Assembly: GCF_021030645.1 (NCBI RefSeq)
Contig: NZ_JACGCJ010000010.1
Span: 29,902-93,901, forward strand
Length of the DNA stretch: 64,000 bases
Direction: 5' to 3'
From: Agrilactobacillus fermenti
GTDB taxonomy: Bacteria > Bacillota > Bacilli > Lactobacillales > Lactobacillaceae
Positions 1 to 9,891 of the stretch are shown here, piece after piece (position 1 is the first letter of the stretch; the number at the start of each line of letters is the position of its first letter). The position numbers were made by a program, and so were the translations under genes. The notes below the pieces were generated by a model that had not been told where the DNA came from, searched no databases, and saw nothing but the letters and a program-made list of their open reading frames with translations.

Positions 1-1253
1 TGGATTTGCGTAATTGGTAAGTTATCGAAGTAAATCTGGCCTTGATCGATATCATATAAACGATCAATCAATTTGGTGATTGTTGATTTACCAGCACCAG
101 AGTGGCCAACCAAAGCGGTTTGTTGCCCATAAGGTATTTTGAAAGAAACATCGGTCAATGCGGCATGTTTGGCTTTTTCGGCCGGATCATCTGCTTTGAA
201 AGTGAAATAAACATGGTCTAAAGTGATGCCTTGTTTTAATTGCGGCATGGCAACGGCAGCTTTGGCATCAATGATTTGCGGTTTGACTTGGGTCACAGCC
301 TTGATGCGACTATACGAAACTAAGGATTGCTGCAGCTGATTCAATAGGCGCGTGAAGGAACTGATAGGATTTTGCAGCATACTGACATAGCTCAGGTAGG
401 CAACGAGACCCCCCACGGTGAGCTGGTGCTTAATGACAAAATAGGCGCCTAGCAGTAAGACGATTGCAACCCCAAGGTAATTCACACCATCGACTAAAGG
501 TGAAAAGATGGCTTGATTCTTGGTGGCATTGATCATATTCATCTTATTTTGATCAGCATATTTGCCGAAAGTTGTTTCTTCTGAATCTTCACTGGTATAA
601 CTCTTGATCAAATCAATTTGGGTCAAAGTATTTTGCATTTGGTTGGACATTTGTGATTGGGATTGCCGCACCCGAATGAAGGCGGCGTGGATCCGATCGC
701 GAAAATAACGATAAATAAAGAAAGTCAGAGGGAAGGTCAAACTAACGGCCAGCGCCATTTGCCAATTTTTGTAAAAAATAAAGCCCAGCACGCCAATGAA
801 AGTAAATAGGTTACCGATCATAGCTAACATGTTGGCAGAAATTAAACTTTGCATATTATTGATGTCACTGGTCAAACGCACCATCAAATCACCGGTTTTG
901 CTAGATTCGAAGAAGTGCGTGTCTTGATGCAAAATATCATTATACAGCTGGGTGCGTAGATCGGTGATCGCTGTCTGGCTCATCACACCCATGTAATAGG
1001 TTGAGATGAAGTTAAATACACCTAACACGACTGCAGTTAATAAAAGTAGCCCGATGCTAATAAAGAGTAATTTGAAATGGGCTTGCGGGATTACTTTATC
1101 AATGATGAACTGCTCGATTTGCGGGAGCACAAATTGTAAGAGCGTGATCACCGTCAGCGCTAAAATATTAAGGCCTAAGATCCAGCGTTTCTTCAAGACA
1201 TTGCGAAAAACGAAGTGAAACATTTCTTTGATTGTTGGATTTGTTTGCGTCAT
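1..1253 (-). CDS. ABC exporter (fused permease/ATPase), 3' end cut by window edge
   Basis: A long open frame on the minus strand starts at ATG 1253 behind an AGGAGG ribosome binding site and runs off the left edge, giving about 417 residues. The N-terminal part has several hydrophobic membrane segments (for example a stretch reading ILALTVITLLQFVLP near residue 30) and matches the six-helix ABC exporter domain. From about residue 340 an ATPase domain begins, with a Walker A motif GHSGAGKST near the cut end. The signature motif, Walker B and H-loop would lie outside the window. Such half-transporters dimerise, often with a neighbouring partner gene, and export drugs, lipids or peptides. The substrate cannot be told from this fragment. 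Confidence 0.9.
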   Translation of the reverse strand, partial: MTQTNPTIKEMFHFVFRNVLKKRWILGLNILALTVITLLQFVLPQIEQFIIDKVIPQAHFKLLFISIGLLLLTAVVLGVFNFISTYYMGVMSQTAITDLRTQLYNDILHQDTHFFESSKTGDLMVRLTSDINNMQSLISANMLAMIGNLFTFIGVLGFIFYKNWQMALAVSLTFPLTFFIYRYFRDRIHAAFIRVRQSQSQMSNQMQNTLTQIDLIKSYTSEDSEETTFGKYADQNKMNMINATKNQAIFSPLVDGVNYLGVAIVLLLGAYFVIKHQLTVGGLVAYLSYVSMLQNPISSFTRLLNQLQQSLVSYSRIKAVTQVKPQIIDAKAAVAMPQLKQGITLDHVYFTFKADDPAEKAKHAALTDVSFKIPYGQQTALVGHSGAGKSTITKLIDRLYDIDQGQIYFDNLPITQI

Positions 1254-1494
1254 ATTAGCGGCCTCCTTGTCCAGAGAGTAACTATAAAGCATCAAACTTA
1301 AAAGCGCAAAGAAAATACTTAGGCACCTAAATTATGCTTTTTATTCCCGAAAATTAAATTAAAATTGAAAATTAAAGTATTGTTGGTTAAGCTAAACATA
1401 CTGACTTATGATAAGTAACCATAAAATTAGAACTTAAATGATTATTGTCAGTCAGCTTTGACATAAGATTAACAACAAAGGAGTCGATCATATT

Positions 1495-2586
1495 TTGGCT
1501 AAAATAGAACAACTGCCACTGACATTGCGTTCAGGTGTTACGTTGCCGAATCGGATCATGATGTCACCCATGACGACGCAGCAAAGCTTTTATAATGGGA
1601 CGGTGACCCAAGATGAGATTGCTTATTATGCGGCTCGAGCTAGGGGACTTGGCGCTGTGATCACTGGCGCAGCTAATGTTCAAGCAGATGGTAAAGGCTG
1701 GCCCGGTGAGTTGAGTATTGCCGATGACCAGATGTTACCTGAGCTTACTGAGTTAGCTAAAGCGATTCAAGCGAAGGGTGCCAAGGCGATCATTCAAATT
1801 TTTCATGCTGGTCGGATGACGGATCGTTCCACACTTGGCGGTGTTCAACCCGTCTCAGCCAGTGCGGTGGCGGCTCCACGGCCAGGGGCAGAAACACCAC
1901 GAGCAATGACGCTTGCTGAAATCGAACAAGTGATCAAATCTTTTGGTGCGGCTACCAAGCGAGCTATTGAAGCTGGCTTTGATGGGATTGAATTGCATGG
2001 GGCGAATACTTATCTGATCCAGCAATTCTTTTCCCCACATTCTAATCGTCGGACAGATCAATATGATGGGGATCGGCAAGCTCGGTTTACTTTTATCAAA
2101 GAACTATTGACTGAAGTTTTTGAAACTGTGCATCAGTATGCTAAGCGCCCCTTTATTGTCGGTTATCGGATTTCTCCAGAAGAGTTTGAAACACCAGGTA
2201 TTCGTTTTGCGGATACTTTATGGTTATTAACCCAGCTCCAAAACTTTGATCTAGACTACATTCATCTATCTGAAAATGATTATCAGCGGATTGCTCAGGA
2301 TCCAGATTATCAAGATCATAGTATGCTGTTTTATGTCCATCAAGCTTTGCAGGGGAAACTGCCATTGATCGGTGTCGGTAATGTCCGCAATCGCCAAGAT
2401 GTGACACAAGTTTTGGCGGATGCAGAATTAGTAGCTGTGGGCCGGCAATTGATTTTCGACCCTGATTGGGCACTAAAATTACAGCAGGGTGCCGATGAGA
2501 CGATGCTGACCGCACCTTTCAAAGAAGCACTCAAGAGCATACCTTTGAATACACCATTGCGTGACTTTGTTGCTACAATGGTCTAG
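1495..2586 (+). CDS. NADH:flavin oxidoreductase, old yellow enzyme family
   Basis: The 363-residue protein is a single FMN-binding TIM barrel of normal family length. The N-terminus reads LPNRIMMSPMT, which is typical of the flavin-binding start of the barrel, and the family signature ELHGANTYLIQQFFSP followed by N-RR-D-YGG-like residues lies near residues 165-190. Start TTG 1495 follows an AAAGGAG site at 1478-1484. Members reduce activated alkenes such as enones with NAD(P)H; the physiological substrate is usually unknown, and it is unknown here. The gene stands alone, ending in a strong terminator at about 2627, so I see no operon link with the uronide genes downstream. Confidence 0.9.
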   Translation: MAKIEQLPLTLRSGVTLPNRIMMSPMTTQQSFYNGTVTQDEIAYYAARARGLGAVITGAANVQADGKGWPGELSIADDQMLPELTELAKAIQAKGAKAIIQIFHAGRMTDRSTLGGVQPVSASAVAAPRPGAETPRAMTLAEIEQVIKSFGAATKRAIEAGFDGIELHGANTYLIQQFFSPHSNRRTDQYDGDRQARFTFIKELLTEVFETVHQYAKRPFIVGYRISPEEFETPGIRFADTLWLLTQLQNFDLDYIHLSENDYQRIAQDPDYQDHSMLFYVHQALQGKLPLIGVGNVRNRQDVTQVLADAELVAVGRQLIFDPDWALKLQQGADETMLTAPFKEALKSIPLNTPLRDFVATMV

Positions 2587-2626
2587 AAATTAATTTTGCT
2601 CATTGTGAATTAAATATTTATGAAAT

Positions 2627-2667
2627 AAAAACCCGTAAAAAATAGTGCCACTTTTTACGGGTTTTTA
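2627..2667 (+). terminator. Rho-independent terminator after the flavin oxidoreductase
   Basis: The arms AAACCCGTAAAAA and TTTTTACGGGTTT pair around a short GTGCCA loop and are followed by T residues. The A-rich left side would let it also work leftward. It separates the oxidoreductase from the GH115 gene. Confidence 0.85.
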
Positions 2668-2887
2668 TCTATTTTAAAGGGTATGTTATTTTTTGATTTA
2701 CTTTAACATAAGATATGTAAGTGATTACATAATTGTCAATCAATTATCAGCTTAAATCGTTTTTAATTGAGCATAATTGGTAATAAATTGGTGGCTGGTC
2801 ATTTAAAGCGTCCCCAAGCCATCATTAAATATTTTATACCAATCGTTCCACAAGCTTTGAATCTGAATGATTAAAAGGAGCGTCGTA
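2668..2887 (+). promoter_or_regulatory. Leader/promoter region of the GH115 locus
   Basis: This 220-bp gene-free stretch is AT-rich. It holds an inverted repeat ATGTAA-N4-TTACAT at 2715-2730, which could be a regulator site; the nearby AraC-type regulator is one candidate, by inference only. The ribosome binding site AAAAGGAG at 2873-2880 points to ATG 2888. An upstream in-frame ATG at 2867 has no such site. Confidence 0.4.
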
Positions 2888-4933
2888 ATGACAGAAAAAT
2901 TTTTAATTTCTAAAGATACAAGTGTTGTGACGGATTATACCAATGATGTCTTGCGCAATGCAGCTAGAATTTTGACTCGAGACATTGCACAGACCGTGAC
3001 TGCTCAGGGCGACAAAAATGAAATCGCTTTGATCTTGGATAGTGACCGTGATCAAGATGAAACGTTTTTGGTCACGCAAGTGGATGATAAGCGTGTAGAA
3101 GTTCATTCTGGTACCGCACGTGGTGTGATGTATGGTGCTTTAGCTATTTCAAAGCAAGTCTTAAAGATCGATGAATTTTGGTTTTGGTTAGATAAACTAC
3201 CAAAACCAACGCCTTATGTCACTTTGCAAGATACGACACAGTTAAGGCTGCCAAGATATCATGTGAAATACCGCGGCTGGTTCGTCAATGATGAATTACT
3301 TTTGAATCATTGGGAATATCGGGAATCTACTAAGAATGTTTGGGAAATGATTTATGAAACCTTGTTACGCTGCGGTGGGAATATCGTTATTCCAGGGACA
3401 GATACCAATGCACATTTGAATCGTTCCGACGCGGTCAAAATGGGTTTGATGATTGCGCATCACCATGCAGAACCGCTGGGTGCTGAAATGTTTTCGCGTG
3501 TTTATCCTGATTTAGATGCCTCATATCTCAAACATCCAGATCTTTTCAAAGCCCTATGGCAAAAGAGTATTGATGAACAGAAGGATAATGATGTGATTTG
3601 GAACATTGGCTTTAGAGGTCAAGGGGATCGCCCATTCTGGTTAGATGATGATCATGAATATACTTTGGCGGAAAAAGCAGCTGTCATCAATAAAGTCATT
3701 AAGATTCAGTATGACATGGTCAAAAAAGCGGATCCTAATGGACAATGTTCCATCAATATTTATGGTGAACTAACAGGTTTTTATAACGCTGGGTTACTGG
3801 ACGTCCCTAAAGACGTGATTCAAATTTGGGCTGACAATGGCTACGGTAAAATGGTTTCACGCCGGCAAATGAATGATGATCCACGTTCTGAAATTTTGAA
3901 AAATGGGGACCCTAGCATTTCTCAAGGTATTTACTACCATGTGGCTTTCCATGATTTACAAGCTTCCAATTTTTTGGCACTACTGCAAATTGATCCACAC
4001 TATGTTGCTAATGAACTCAACAAGGTTCGGGTAGCGGGGATGGATGACATGGTGATGTGTAATACGGGGAATATCAAACCCCACATCCTCTTCTTAAGAT
4101 TGATGATGCAATTCTGGCGGGAAGATTTTGAAGTCCAGTCTAATGCTGAAATTTTAGCGGACTATGTTAATACCTACTACGAAACAAATCAAACAGAAAT
4201 TGCTGCTTTATATCAAGCTTACTTTGATACAACTTTCAATTATGGCAAGCATACGGATCAAAAAGCCGGTGAGGAATTTTATACTTACACATTACGTAAA
4301 ATCATCGCAACGTGGATCGCTCAAAAGCAAAAGTTGCCTGAGATGGAATGGTTAACTGGCGATAAGAAGTTTATCGGGCAACTCGCGCAGATCGATGAAC
4401 TGATCAGTGACCATGTCAAACCATTTGCTAAATTAGCCAATCAAGCGCGCCTGCTTTTAGAAAAATTACCAGCTGAGGATCGTCATCGGTTATATAACGA
4501 CCTCTGGCTAAGCATTGCGGTACATGCCTATCCCTTAAAAGCACTCAAATTAACCATTGATGCCTTTGATGCCTTCTTTGCTGATACCGATGATTATTAT
4601 GTCAATTCATTCTTATGTGCTAGTAAGGCAGCTGAAGCGCTGGATCAAGTTTTACAGGCTTGGCAAAATAATCCTACCAAGAAATGGGCTCACTTCTACG
4701 ACAACGATTGCTATACCAATACCTCGTTAACGATTGAGACCTTGGGCACGTTACGGAATTATATTCGCATCATTGGCGATGGACCTGATGAAGATCAATG
4801 GGAACGGCAATATTTGATGGCTAAGAGCGATGCCAAGATCATGTTATTGTCCAATACGCATAAAGCCTATGATGATGATGAATTAGCAACGCGTTTACTA
4901 GGACTGAATAAATTTAACCAGACAAAGGGCTAG
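2888..4933 (+). CDS. GH115-family alpha-glucuronidase, compact cytoplasmic form
   Basis: The 681-residue protein carries the GH115 hallmarks in order: an RGWFVNDE block near residue 130, WEMIYETLLR with GGNIVIPG, a GLMIAHHHAEPLG block (family SHHEPM), GFRGQGDRPFW (family GMRGDGDE), a WADNGYG block (family WSDDNYG), GIYYHVAFHD and NTGNIKPH (family NVGDIKPM). GH115 enzymes remove glucuronic or 4-O-methylglucuronic acid from xylan or its fragments. There is no signal peptide, and the protein is shorter than the usual 800-980 residues, so it appears to lack the C-terminal accessory domain. It probably acts on imported aldouronic oligosaccharides. Start 2888 is chosen over 2867 because AAAAGGAG lies 7-8 nt upstream. 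The gene precedes a broken symporter gene. Confidence 0.82.
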   Translation: MTEKFLISKDTSVVTDYTNDVLRNAARILTRDIAQTVTAQGDKNEIALILDSDRDQDETFLVTQVDDKRVEVHSGTARGVMYGALAISKQVLKIDEFWFWLDKLPKPTPYVTLQDTTQLRLPRYHVKYRGWFVNDELLLNHWEYRESTKNVWEMIYETLLRCGGNIVIPGTDTNAHLNRSDAVKMGLMIAHHHAEPLGAEMFSRVYPDLDASYLKHPDLFKALWQKSIDEQKDNDVIWNIGFRGQGDRPFWLDDDHEYTLAEKAAVINKVIKIQYDMVKKADPNGQCSINIYGELTGFYNAGLLDVPKDVIQIWADNGYGKMVSRRQMNDDPRSEILKNGDPSISQGIYYHVAFHDLQASNFLALLQIDPHYVANELNKVRVAGMDDMVMCNTGNIKPHILFLRLMMQFWREDFEVQSNAEILADYVNTYYETNQTEIAALYQAYFDTTFNYGKHTDQKAGEEFYTYTLRKIIATWIAQKQKLPEMEWLTGDKKFIGQLAQIDELISDHVKPFAKLANQARLLLEKLPAEDRHRLYNDLWLSIAVHAYPLKALKLTIDAFDAFFADTDDYYVNSFLCASKAAEALDQVLQAWQNNPTKKWAHFYDNDCYTNTSLTIETLGTLRNYIRIIGDGPDEDQWERQYLMAKSDAKIMLLSNTHKAYDDDELATRLLGLNKFNQTKG

Positions 4934-5002
4934 TTTTGCTTAGCCATTATAAAGGAGGATAGAGGTCAGCCGCTGCGAAAAATGAATTTCTGCATTTATT
5001 TA

Positions 5003-5016
5003 TGTAAGCGTTTGTG
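5003..5016 (+). promoter_or_regulatory. Candidate catabolite-responsive element (cre)
   Basis: TGTAAGCGTTTGTG resembles the CcpA cre consensus (TGWAARCGYTWWCW). It lies about 43 nt upstream of the symporter start at 5059, as expected for carbon catabolite control of a sugar uptake gene. CcpA itself is not in the window. Confidence 0.5.
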
Positions 5017-5058
5017 ATAGCTATTGTTTTTAATTATTAATTAAAGGAGTTTACGAAC

Positions 5059-6660
5059 ATGGAAACAAAAAGTCATGATAATACCCCCGTCGAACACGAC
5101 GGCTGGAATGAGTATGCCAATAAATCCATTTATCATGCCCATGGCAAAGTTGGGGTGACTCGCTCCATTGGTTTTGGTCTGTTCTCATTCTTTAGTATTT
5201 CGATGCAGGGCTTAGTCGGAGCTTGGCTGTTATTCTTCTATACCACATTTTGTGGTTTGACTGCTGGGCAAGGGGCCACGATCTTCTTAATTGGCCGTGT
5301 CGCTGATGCGATTGCCTCACTAGTTATGGGGAATATTTCTGATAATATTTATAAATATAAGTTAGGCCGAAAATTTGGTCGGCGGCATATTTTCATTCTA
5401 GTTGCCGCACCATCAGTTCTATTTGCCATCACGATGTGGGTTGCTGGCATGGGCTATTGATACTACTTAGTTACTTATATTATTACCACCGTATTGATGT
5501 CTGTCTTACAAATTCCTTGGGAAACTTTACCAAATGAAATGACTAAGGATTATAACCAACGGACAACCATGTCCACTGCTCGGATGGTTATCGCTGGTTT
5601 AGGGAACATGTTAGCCCAATTTGTACCCGCCCAATTATTCCATTTCTTCCCTAAGACTTCACCAACACCATACTTATTGATGCAAGCTGGTTTTTCAATT
5701 GTCACTTTCTTCTTGATTTTCATTACTTATAAGAGTACATGGGAACACTTTGTGACTAAGGAAGAAGCTAAGCGGATCGAAGCTGAAGCGTTACGTGAGA
5801 ATAATGGTCAAAAACCAAACTTAAAATCTGAGCTCAAAAATTATTTCTCAACCTTTAAGATCAAGAGTTTCCGAATCCATATGGGTATTTACCTAAGTTC
5901 ATATTTTGCTTCCATTTTATGGTCTACCGTTTTTGTTTACTTTATCGTCTTCGTTGTTGGTAAAACAACGAGTACCTCTGGTTTCTTACAGTCTTTAAGT
6001 ATTGTTTCTGTGCCAGTTACGTTACTAGCTGGGTATATCGTCACTAAAATTTCACCAAGAATGCTTTATACTTTTGGGTATTCTTTGATCTTGATCAGTT
6101 GTCTAGATTGGGCCTTCGTTGCCTTGACTAAGCCAGCAAATGTTATGGTTTGGTTAGTTATCGGGACATTGTTGTATGAAATTGGCCTTTACATCTTATA
6201 CTTTGTTCCTTGGAACGTCTTTCCATTCATTCCTGATGTCGATACCTTAGTCACTGGTAAAAACCGGGCTGGCTTATTCGCTTCAGTCATGGTCTTTATC
6301 AACCAGATCAGTCAAGGGCTAGCTTCTGTTGTTGCAGGCTACTTACTTGACTTCGGTGGTTTTCGCGAATCTACGAATGGAGCTGTAACACAGCCTGCTA
6401 GTGCCATTCACATGATCACATTCGTTGTTTCCGGTGGTGTCGGGATCATGATCCTATTAGCGCTCTTCTTTGCCAGCCGCTTTAAGTTGAGTAAGAAGAC
6501 ATTCAATGTGTTAGCTGCTGAATTGAAACGGCTCCAAGATGGCGGCAGCACTGCTGATGTTGATCCGCATACTAAAAAAGTTTGTGAAGATTTAACTGGT
6601 GTGCCATATGACTCCATCACTGCTTGGGAAAAGAATGATACAGTCACCAATAAATCTTAA
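5059..6660 (+). pseudogene. GPH-family sugar/uronide symporter, interrupted by one in-frame TGA
   Basis: Two open frames, 5059-5460 and 5494-6660, lie in the same reading frame and are separated only by TGA at 5458-5460. Reading through gives a continuous transporter of about 533 residues (GMGY-stop-YYLVTYIITT), so a TGG tryptophan codon most likely became TGA. The protein has about 12 hydrophobic segments and GPH-type motifs (GRVADAIASLVMGNISD after helix 2; LGRKFGRRH). Its place after the GH115 gene suggests uptake of glucuronosyl oligosaccharides. A cre-like site lies upstream, the ribosome binding site is AAAGGAG, and the gene ends at a terminator. A sequencing error, or translation restart at ATG 5494, are alternatives to a dead gene; the restart product would lack the first helices. 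Confidence 0.85.
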
Positions 6661-6677
6661 TTGATTACATTTAGTCA

Positions 6678-6713
6678 TTAAAAAGCTCATTCTTAATTTG
6701 AATGAGTTTTTTG
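6678..6713 (+). terminator. Terminator after the interrupted symporter
   Basis: AAAAAGCTCATTC and GAATGAGTTTTTT form a short stem around TTAATTT, ending in a T run. It ends the GH115-symporter transcription unit before the binding-protein gene. Confidence 0.8.
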
Positions 6714-6778
6714 CGTCAGAAAAATAAATTATTAAAGTGTAGAATAAGTTTAAATAGATGTGATTGGAGTTAGCGGGC

Positions 6779-8095
6779 ATGAAACGACAGCGTTGGTTTT
6801 GGGTGATCACGATTGGTGTGGTGTTATTAGCATTCATCGTTGGGTTAAACTTTTCAAATCATTTTAAGGTCGCACCAACGGCTCAGCCTAAGACAAAACT
6901 GACCTTTGTTTGGTGGCGTGGTGACCGACGTAATGAGGATTACATTAAAGCAATTCGTTTATATGAACGCCGGCACCCGGATGTGGAAATTGATTATAAA
7001 TATTACACCTGGCATGATTATTGGCAAAATTTGTCGGCAATGATCGCTGGTGGGAAAGCACCAGACATTATGCAGATGGATATCATGTATGTGGCTGAAT
7101 ATGGTCGACGGGGGTACTTGAAGGATCTTAAGCCGTTGGTTCAACAAAAGTTGATTCATACAGCTGCCATTGAGCCATCGGTACTAAATAGTGGTGTCAT
7201 TGATCACCATCTCTATGCCTTAACATTGGCGGTCAATGCGATGGGCACATTTAGTAATGCTAAATTGCTAACGACGACAAGTTCGACAGCACCTAAAGAT
7301 TTTACTGATTGGATGACTCAGATTGAGCAAAGTCATCAAGCTACTGGTAAATATGGCTATGTGGATAACGGCGATGTTTATGTGCCCTTAGAATATTACT
7401 TACGTACGCACCATCAGGAATTGGTTCAGTACAATGCCCAAGGCTATCCGGTGGTCGGGTTTGATAAAGCAACATTTATTGCTTTTTTTGATGCTTTTTA
7501 TCGGGCTGCTCAGCAACAGGCAATTCCTAGTGCGGAGTTAGCCGCAAATACAAAAAGCATGGATGAAAATCCCATGGCAACAGGAGAAGCAGCTTTTCAT
7601 CAGAATTGGTCAACTACTTATCTGTGGTACCAATTAGCAGCAAAACGGCATCAGCAGAACTTAACCTTGACGATGCCTTATGCCGCTAAGCAAACCCATG
7701 CCCTGTATTATCATCCAACCTATATGTTAGCCATCAGTAAGCAAACCAAACATGCCAAAGCAGCGGCTAAGTTTATCAATTATATGGTCAACAGTAAAAT
7801 CGTTTCACAGAAATATATTGGTGCCTGGCTCGGGTTGCCAGCCAACCAAACGCTACAAAAGCCCTTGGCAAAAGCAATCCAACAGCAGCCAGCTGAAAAG
7901 GCAACGATTGATTATTTGCTGCAGATCAATCCTTATACTAGTCGCCCAGCACCTACGCCACCAAGTGGTTTTATTGAAATCAATGATACGTTGAATGATA
8001 TTTATACGCAGGTGTCTAAGGGACAAATGACGGGTGAAGCAGCGTATGAGGCCTATATGGCTAAATTTAAGACTGTCATTCAAGTCAATTACTAG
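6779..8095 (+). CDS. Extracellular sugar-binding protein, membrane-anchored, probable co-sensor
   Basis: This 438-residue protein belongs to the family-1 solute-binding proteins: LTFVWWRGDRRNEDY at the mature N-terminus, and a WHDYWQNLSAMIAGGKAPDIMQMD block typical of sugar binders. The N-terminus MKRQRWFWVITIGVV is a hydrophobic anchor with no lipobox cysteine, so it is tethered by its signal anchor rather than by lipid. Start ATG 6779 is set by GGAG at 6766-6769. No ABC permease genes are near. The next genes are a YesM-like kinase and a YesN-like regulator, so the protein may present a sugar ligand to the kinase rather than feed a transporter. That role is inference from gene order. Confidence 0.82.
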   Translation: MKRQRWFWVITIGVVLLAFIVGLNFSNHFKVAPTAQPKTKLTFVWWRGDRRNEDYIKAIRLYERRHPDVEIDYKYYTWHDYWQNLSAMIAGGKAPDIMQMDIMYVAEYGRRGYLKDLKPLVQQKLIHTAAIEPSVLNSGVIDHHLYALTLAVNAMGTFSNAKLLTTTSSTAPKDFTDWMTQIEQSHQATGKYGYVDNGDVYVPLEYYLRTHHQELVQYNAQGYPVVGFDKATFIAFFDAFYRAAQQQAIPSAELAANTKSMDENPMATGEAAFHQNWSTTYLWYQLAAKRHQQNLTLTMPYAAKQTHALYYHPTYMLAISKQTKHAKAAAKFINYMVNSKIVSQKYIGAWLGLPANQTLQKPLAKAIQQQPAEKATIDYLLQINPYTSRPAPTPPSGFIEINDTLNDIYTQVSKGQMTGEAAYEAYMAKFKTVIQVNY

Positions 8096-8129
8096 GGGTA
8101 AGCTAAATGAAACGAATGTCAAAAAAATT

Positions 8130-9890
8130 ATGGAGAATCAGCCTTCTTTTCGGCAAAAGCTCGCCCGCTTATTTAATTTGCTCTTTATTCTATTACTAGC
8201 TATCTTAGTTCTGATCTCGATTATTTTTGCCCGCGTATTAAATACTGAAGTTTACCACAGCAGTCAAGAAAAATTGAATGGCTTATCTAGTAATGTGCGG
8301 CAGTCGTTTAATGATGTAGAAAGTTTAGCTCAAACCGTTTTACACAATAATACGATCATTACGGATCTGCCCAAAACAGCTCAAATACCAATGCAAACAA
8401 CTGAAACTTATCACTTGCGACAGGAAATGCAACGCGAAGTAAACACGGCTAGATTGAATATTCCCAATATTAAAGATGTGTATTTGTTGAATAATAAGAA
8501 TGAAAATCAAGCTGGTTATATTTTCGACTCTGGTGATATTGGGGCTGGCTGGTCGGTATCTGAAATCAAACGAGCGTTGGCACAACAGCCAAACCGGCAA
8601 GGGCGTTGGTTTTTCTCACCTAATTTAACTTCTGCTTTTTATGCACAAACAGTTTTTGATGCGCCTAAATTAAATCGACAACCTTTAGGCTTGTTGATTA
8701 TTGTAGCTGACACATCGTTTATTCAATCCGAGATTCGGCACACACAAGTGTTTAATCGTGATGATTACTTTGTGATGCGTTATCAACATCAGTTATATAC
8801 GACGGAAACAGATGGCGGCCCTTTTAAGCACTTCTTAAAGACACATCGTTATTTGGCTGATCAAACCAAACAAGATTATCAGATTCAAAAAATTCAAAAT
8901 CAAAACTATTATTTCCTACAGAGTCAAAATGAAACATTTGGTTTTTATTATTTTATCCATAATCGGCAGATTCTGACCCGCGTGATTCAATTTGAAGCGG
9001 TGCTCTTCATCCTAATGATTTTGATTTTGAGCATGATCTATTTTGCCATGCGGCGAAATCTAAATGATTTAGTTGCACCAATCCAAAATTTAGCTCAATT
9101 GATGGGCACCTCTAAAAGTGCGGATGACTTGGCTAAATTAAAAAGTACGGTGGCGCAAACGCCTTATCTGACCAATCAGGATGAAGTAGGGGTGTTATAT
9201 CGTAGTTTTGATCGGTTGATCATAAATATGGATGAATTAGTGGTTAAGAATTATCAAGCCAAAATCTTAACTCGAGAAATGGAATTGAAGTCCTTGCAGG
9301 CACAGATTGACCCTCATTTTCTATATAATACGTTAGATTCAATCAACATGCTGGCCTTAAGCAAAGGAGATCAAGAAATATCTGAAATGGTTACGAATTT
9401 AGCCTTATTATTTCGCCAACGTGTCAAAACCAATCAAACTTTTGCCACCGTTGCGACTGAGCTAAAGTTAGTGGATGCTTATATAAAAATCCAAACGATT
9501 CGGTTTGGTCAACGGTTGGCTTTTTCAAAAACCGTTGCGCCAGATACACTGCAGCTTAAGATGCCAAGCCTGATGATTCAACCCTTGATCGAAAATTCAA
9601 TGAAATATGCTCTTTCTCAGATGGCCGAAACGACTAAAATTCAGCTCATTATTCAAAAAGAAAAACAATATTTGGTCATTCAAGTGATTGATAACGGCCC
9701 TGGATTTAAAACGGTAGCTGCTCAAAGTGGCGGGTCAACGCACGTCGGTTTAGCAAATATCAAGCAAAGACTTGCGCGACTATATAATGACCAGGCTCAG
9801 TTGACGATAGATTCTACCGCTTACCAGGCTACAAAAGTTCAAATTTCAATACCACTGGTGCCGCAAAATAAAGGGAAGGATGTGACTTAG
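8130..9890 (+). CDS. Sensor histidine kinase, YesM/LytS-like (His_kinase family)
   Basis: The 586-residue kinase has a membrane helix at about residues 14-36, an extracellular sensor region of about 250 residues, a second helix near 290-312 and a HAMP-like linker. The phospho-acceptor block QIDPHFLYNTLDS (His near residue 394) follows, then an ATPase domain with NSMKYAL (N box) and DNGPGF (G1 box). This layout is typical of kinases that sense carbohydrates with an AraC-type partner. The start is uncertain: ATG 8130 is the first good codon in frame but has no clear ribosome binding site. An AGGGG lies at 8094-8098, and ATG 8107 there opens a different short frame, so coupled translation from the upstream gene is possible. 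The partner regulator gene begins at 9892. Confidence 0.85.
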   Translation: MENQPSFRQKLARLFNLLFILLLAILVLISIIFARVLNTEVYHSSQEKLNGLSSNVRQSFNDVESLAQTVLHNNTIITDLPKTAQIPMQTTETYHLRQEMQREVNTARLNIPNIKDVYLLNNKNENQAGYIFDSGDIGAGWSVSEIKRALAQQPNRQGRWFFSPNLTSAFYAQTVFDAPKLNRQPLGLLIIVADTSFIQSEIRHTQVFNRDDYFVMRYQHQLYTTETDGGPFKHFLKTHRYLADQTKQDYQIQKIQNQNYYFLQSQNETFGFYYFIHNRQILTRVIQFEAVLFILMILILSMIYFAMRRNLNDLVAPIQNLAQLMGTSKSADDLAKLKSTVAQTPYLTNQDEVGVLYRSFDRLIINMDELVVKNYQAKILTREMELKSLQAQIDPHFLYNTLDSINMLALSKGDQEISEMVTNLALLFRQRVKTNQTFATVATELKLVDAYIKIQTIRFGQRLAFSKTVAPDTLQLKMPSLMIQPLIENSMKYALSQMAETTKIQLIIQKEKQYLVIQVIDNGPGFKTVAAQSGGSTHVGLANIKQRLARLYNDQAQLTIDSTAYQATKVQISIPLVPQNKGKDVT

Positions 9891-9891
9891 A

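Noticed and set aside
1006..1218. 70-residue plus-strand frame within the ABC exporter
   Set aside because: It lies opposite a clear coding frame and shows no family features; it is a shadow.
4951..4960. Strong AAAGGAGG-type site after the GH115 stop codon with no gene behind it
   Set aside because: The frames that follow are short and have no start at a fitting distance. It may be a remnant of a lost gene, but nothing supports a product.
8107..8197. Short frame starting MKRMSKKLWRISLLF with AGGGG upstream, just before the kinase
   Set aside because: It ends after about 30 codons, while the kinase membrane helix is encoded in another frame. It could be a leader peptide, but it is equally a chance frame; it is only mentioned in the kinase entry.
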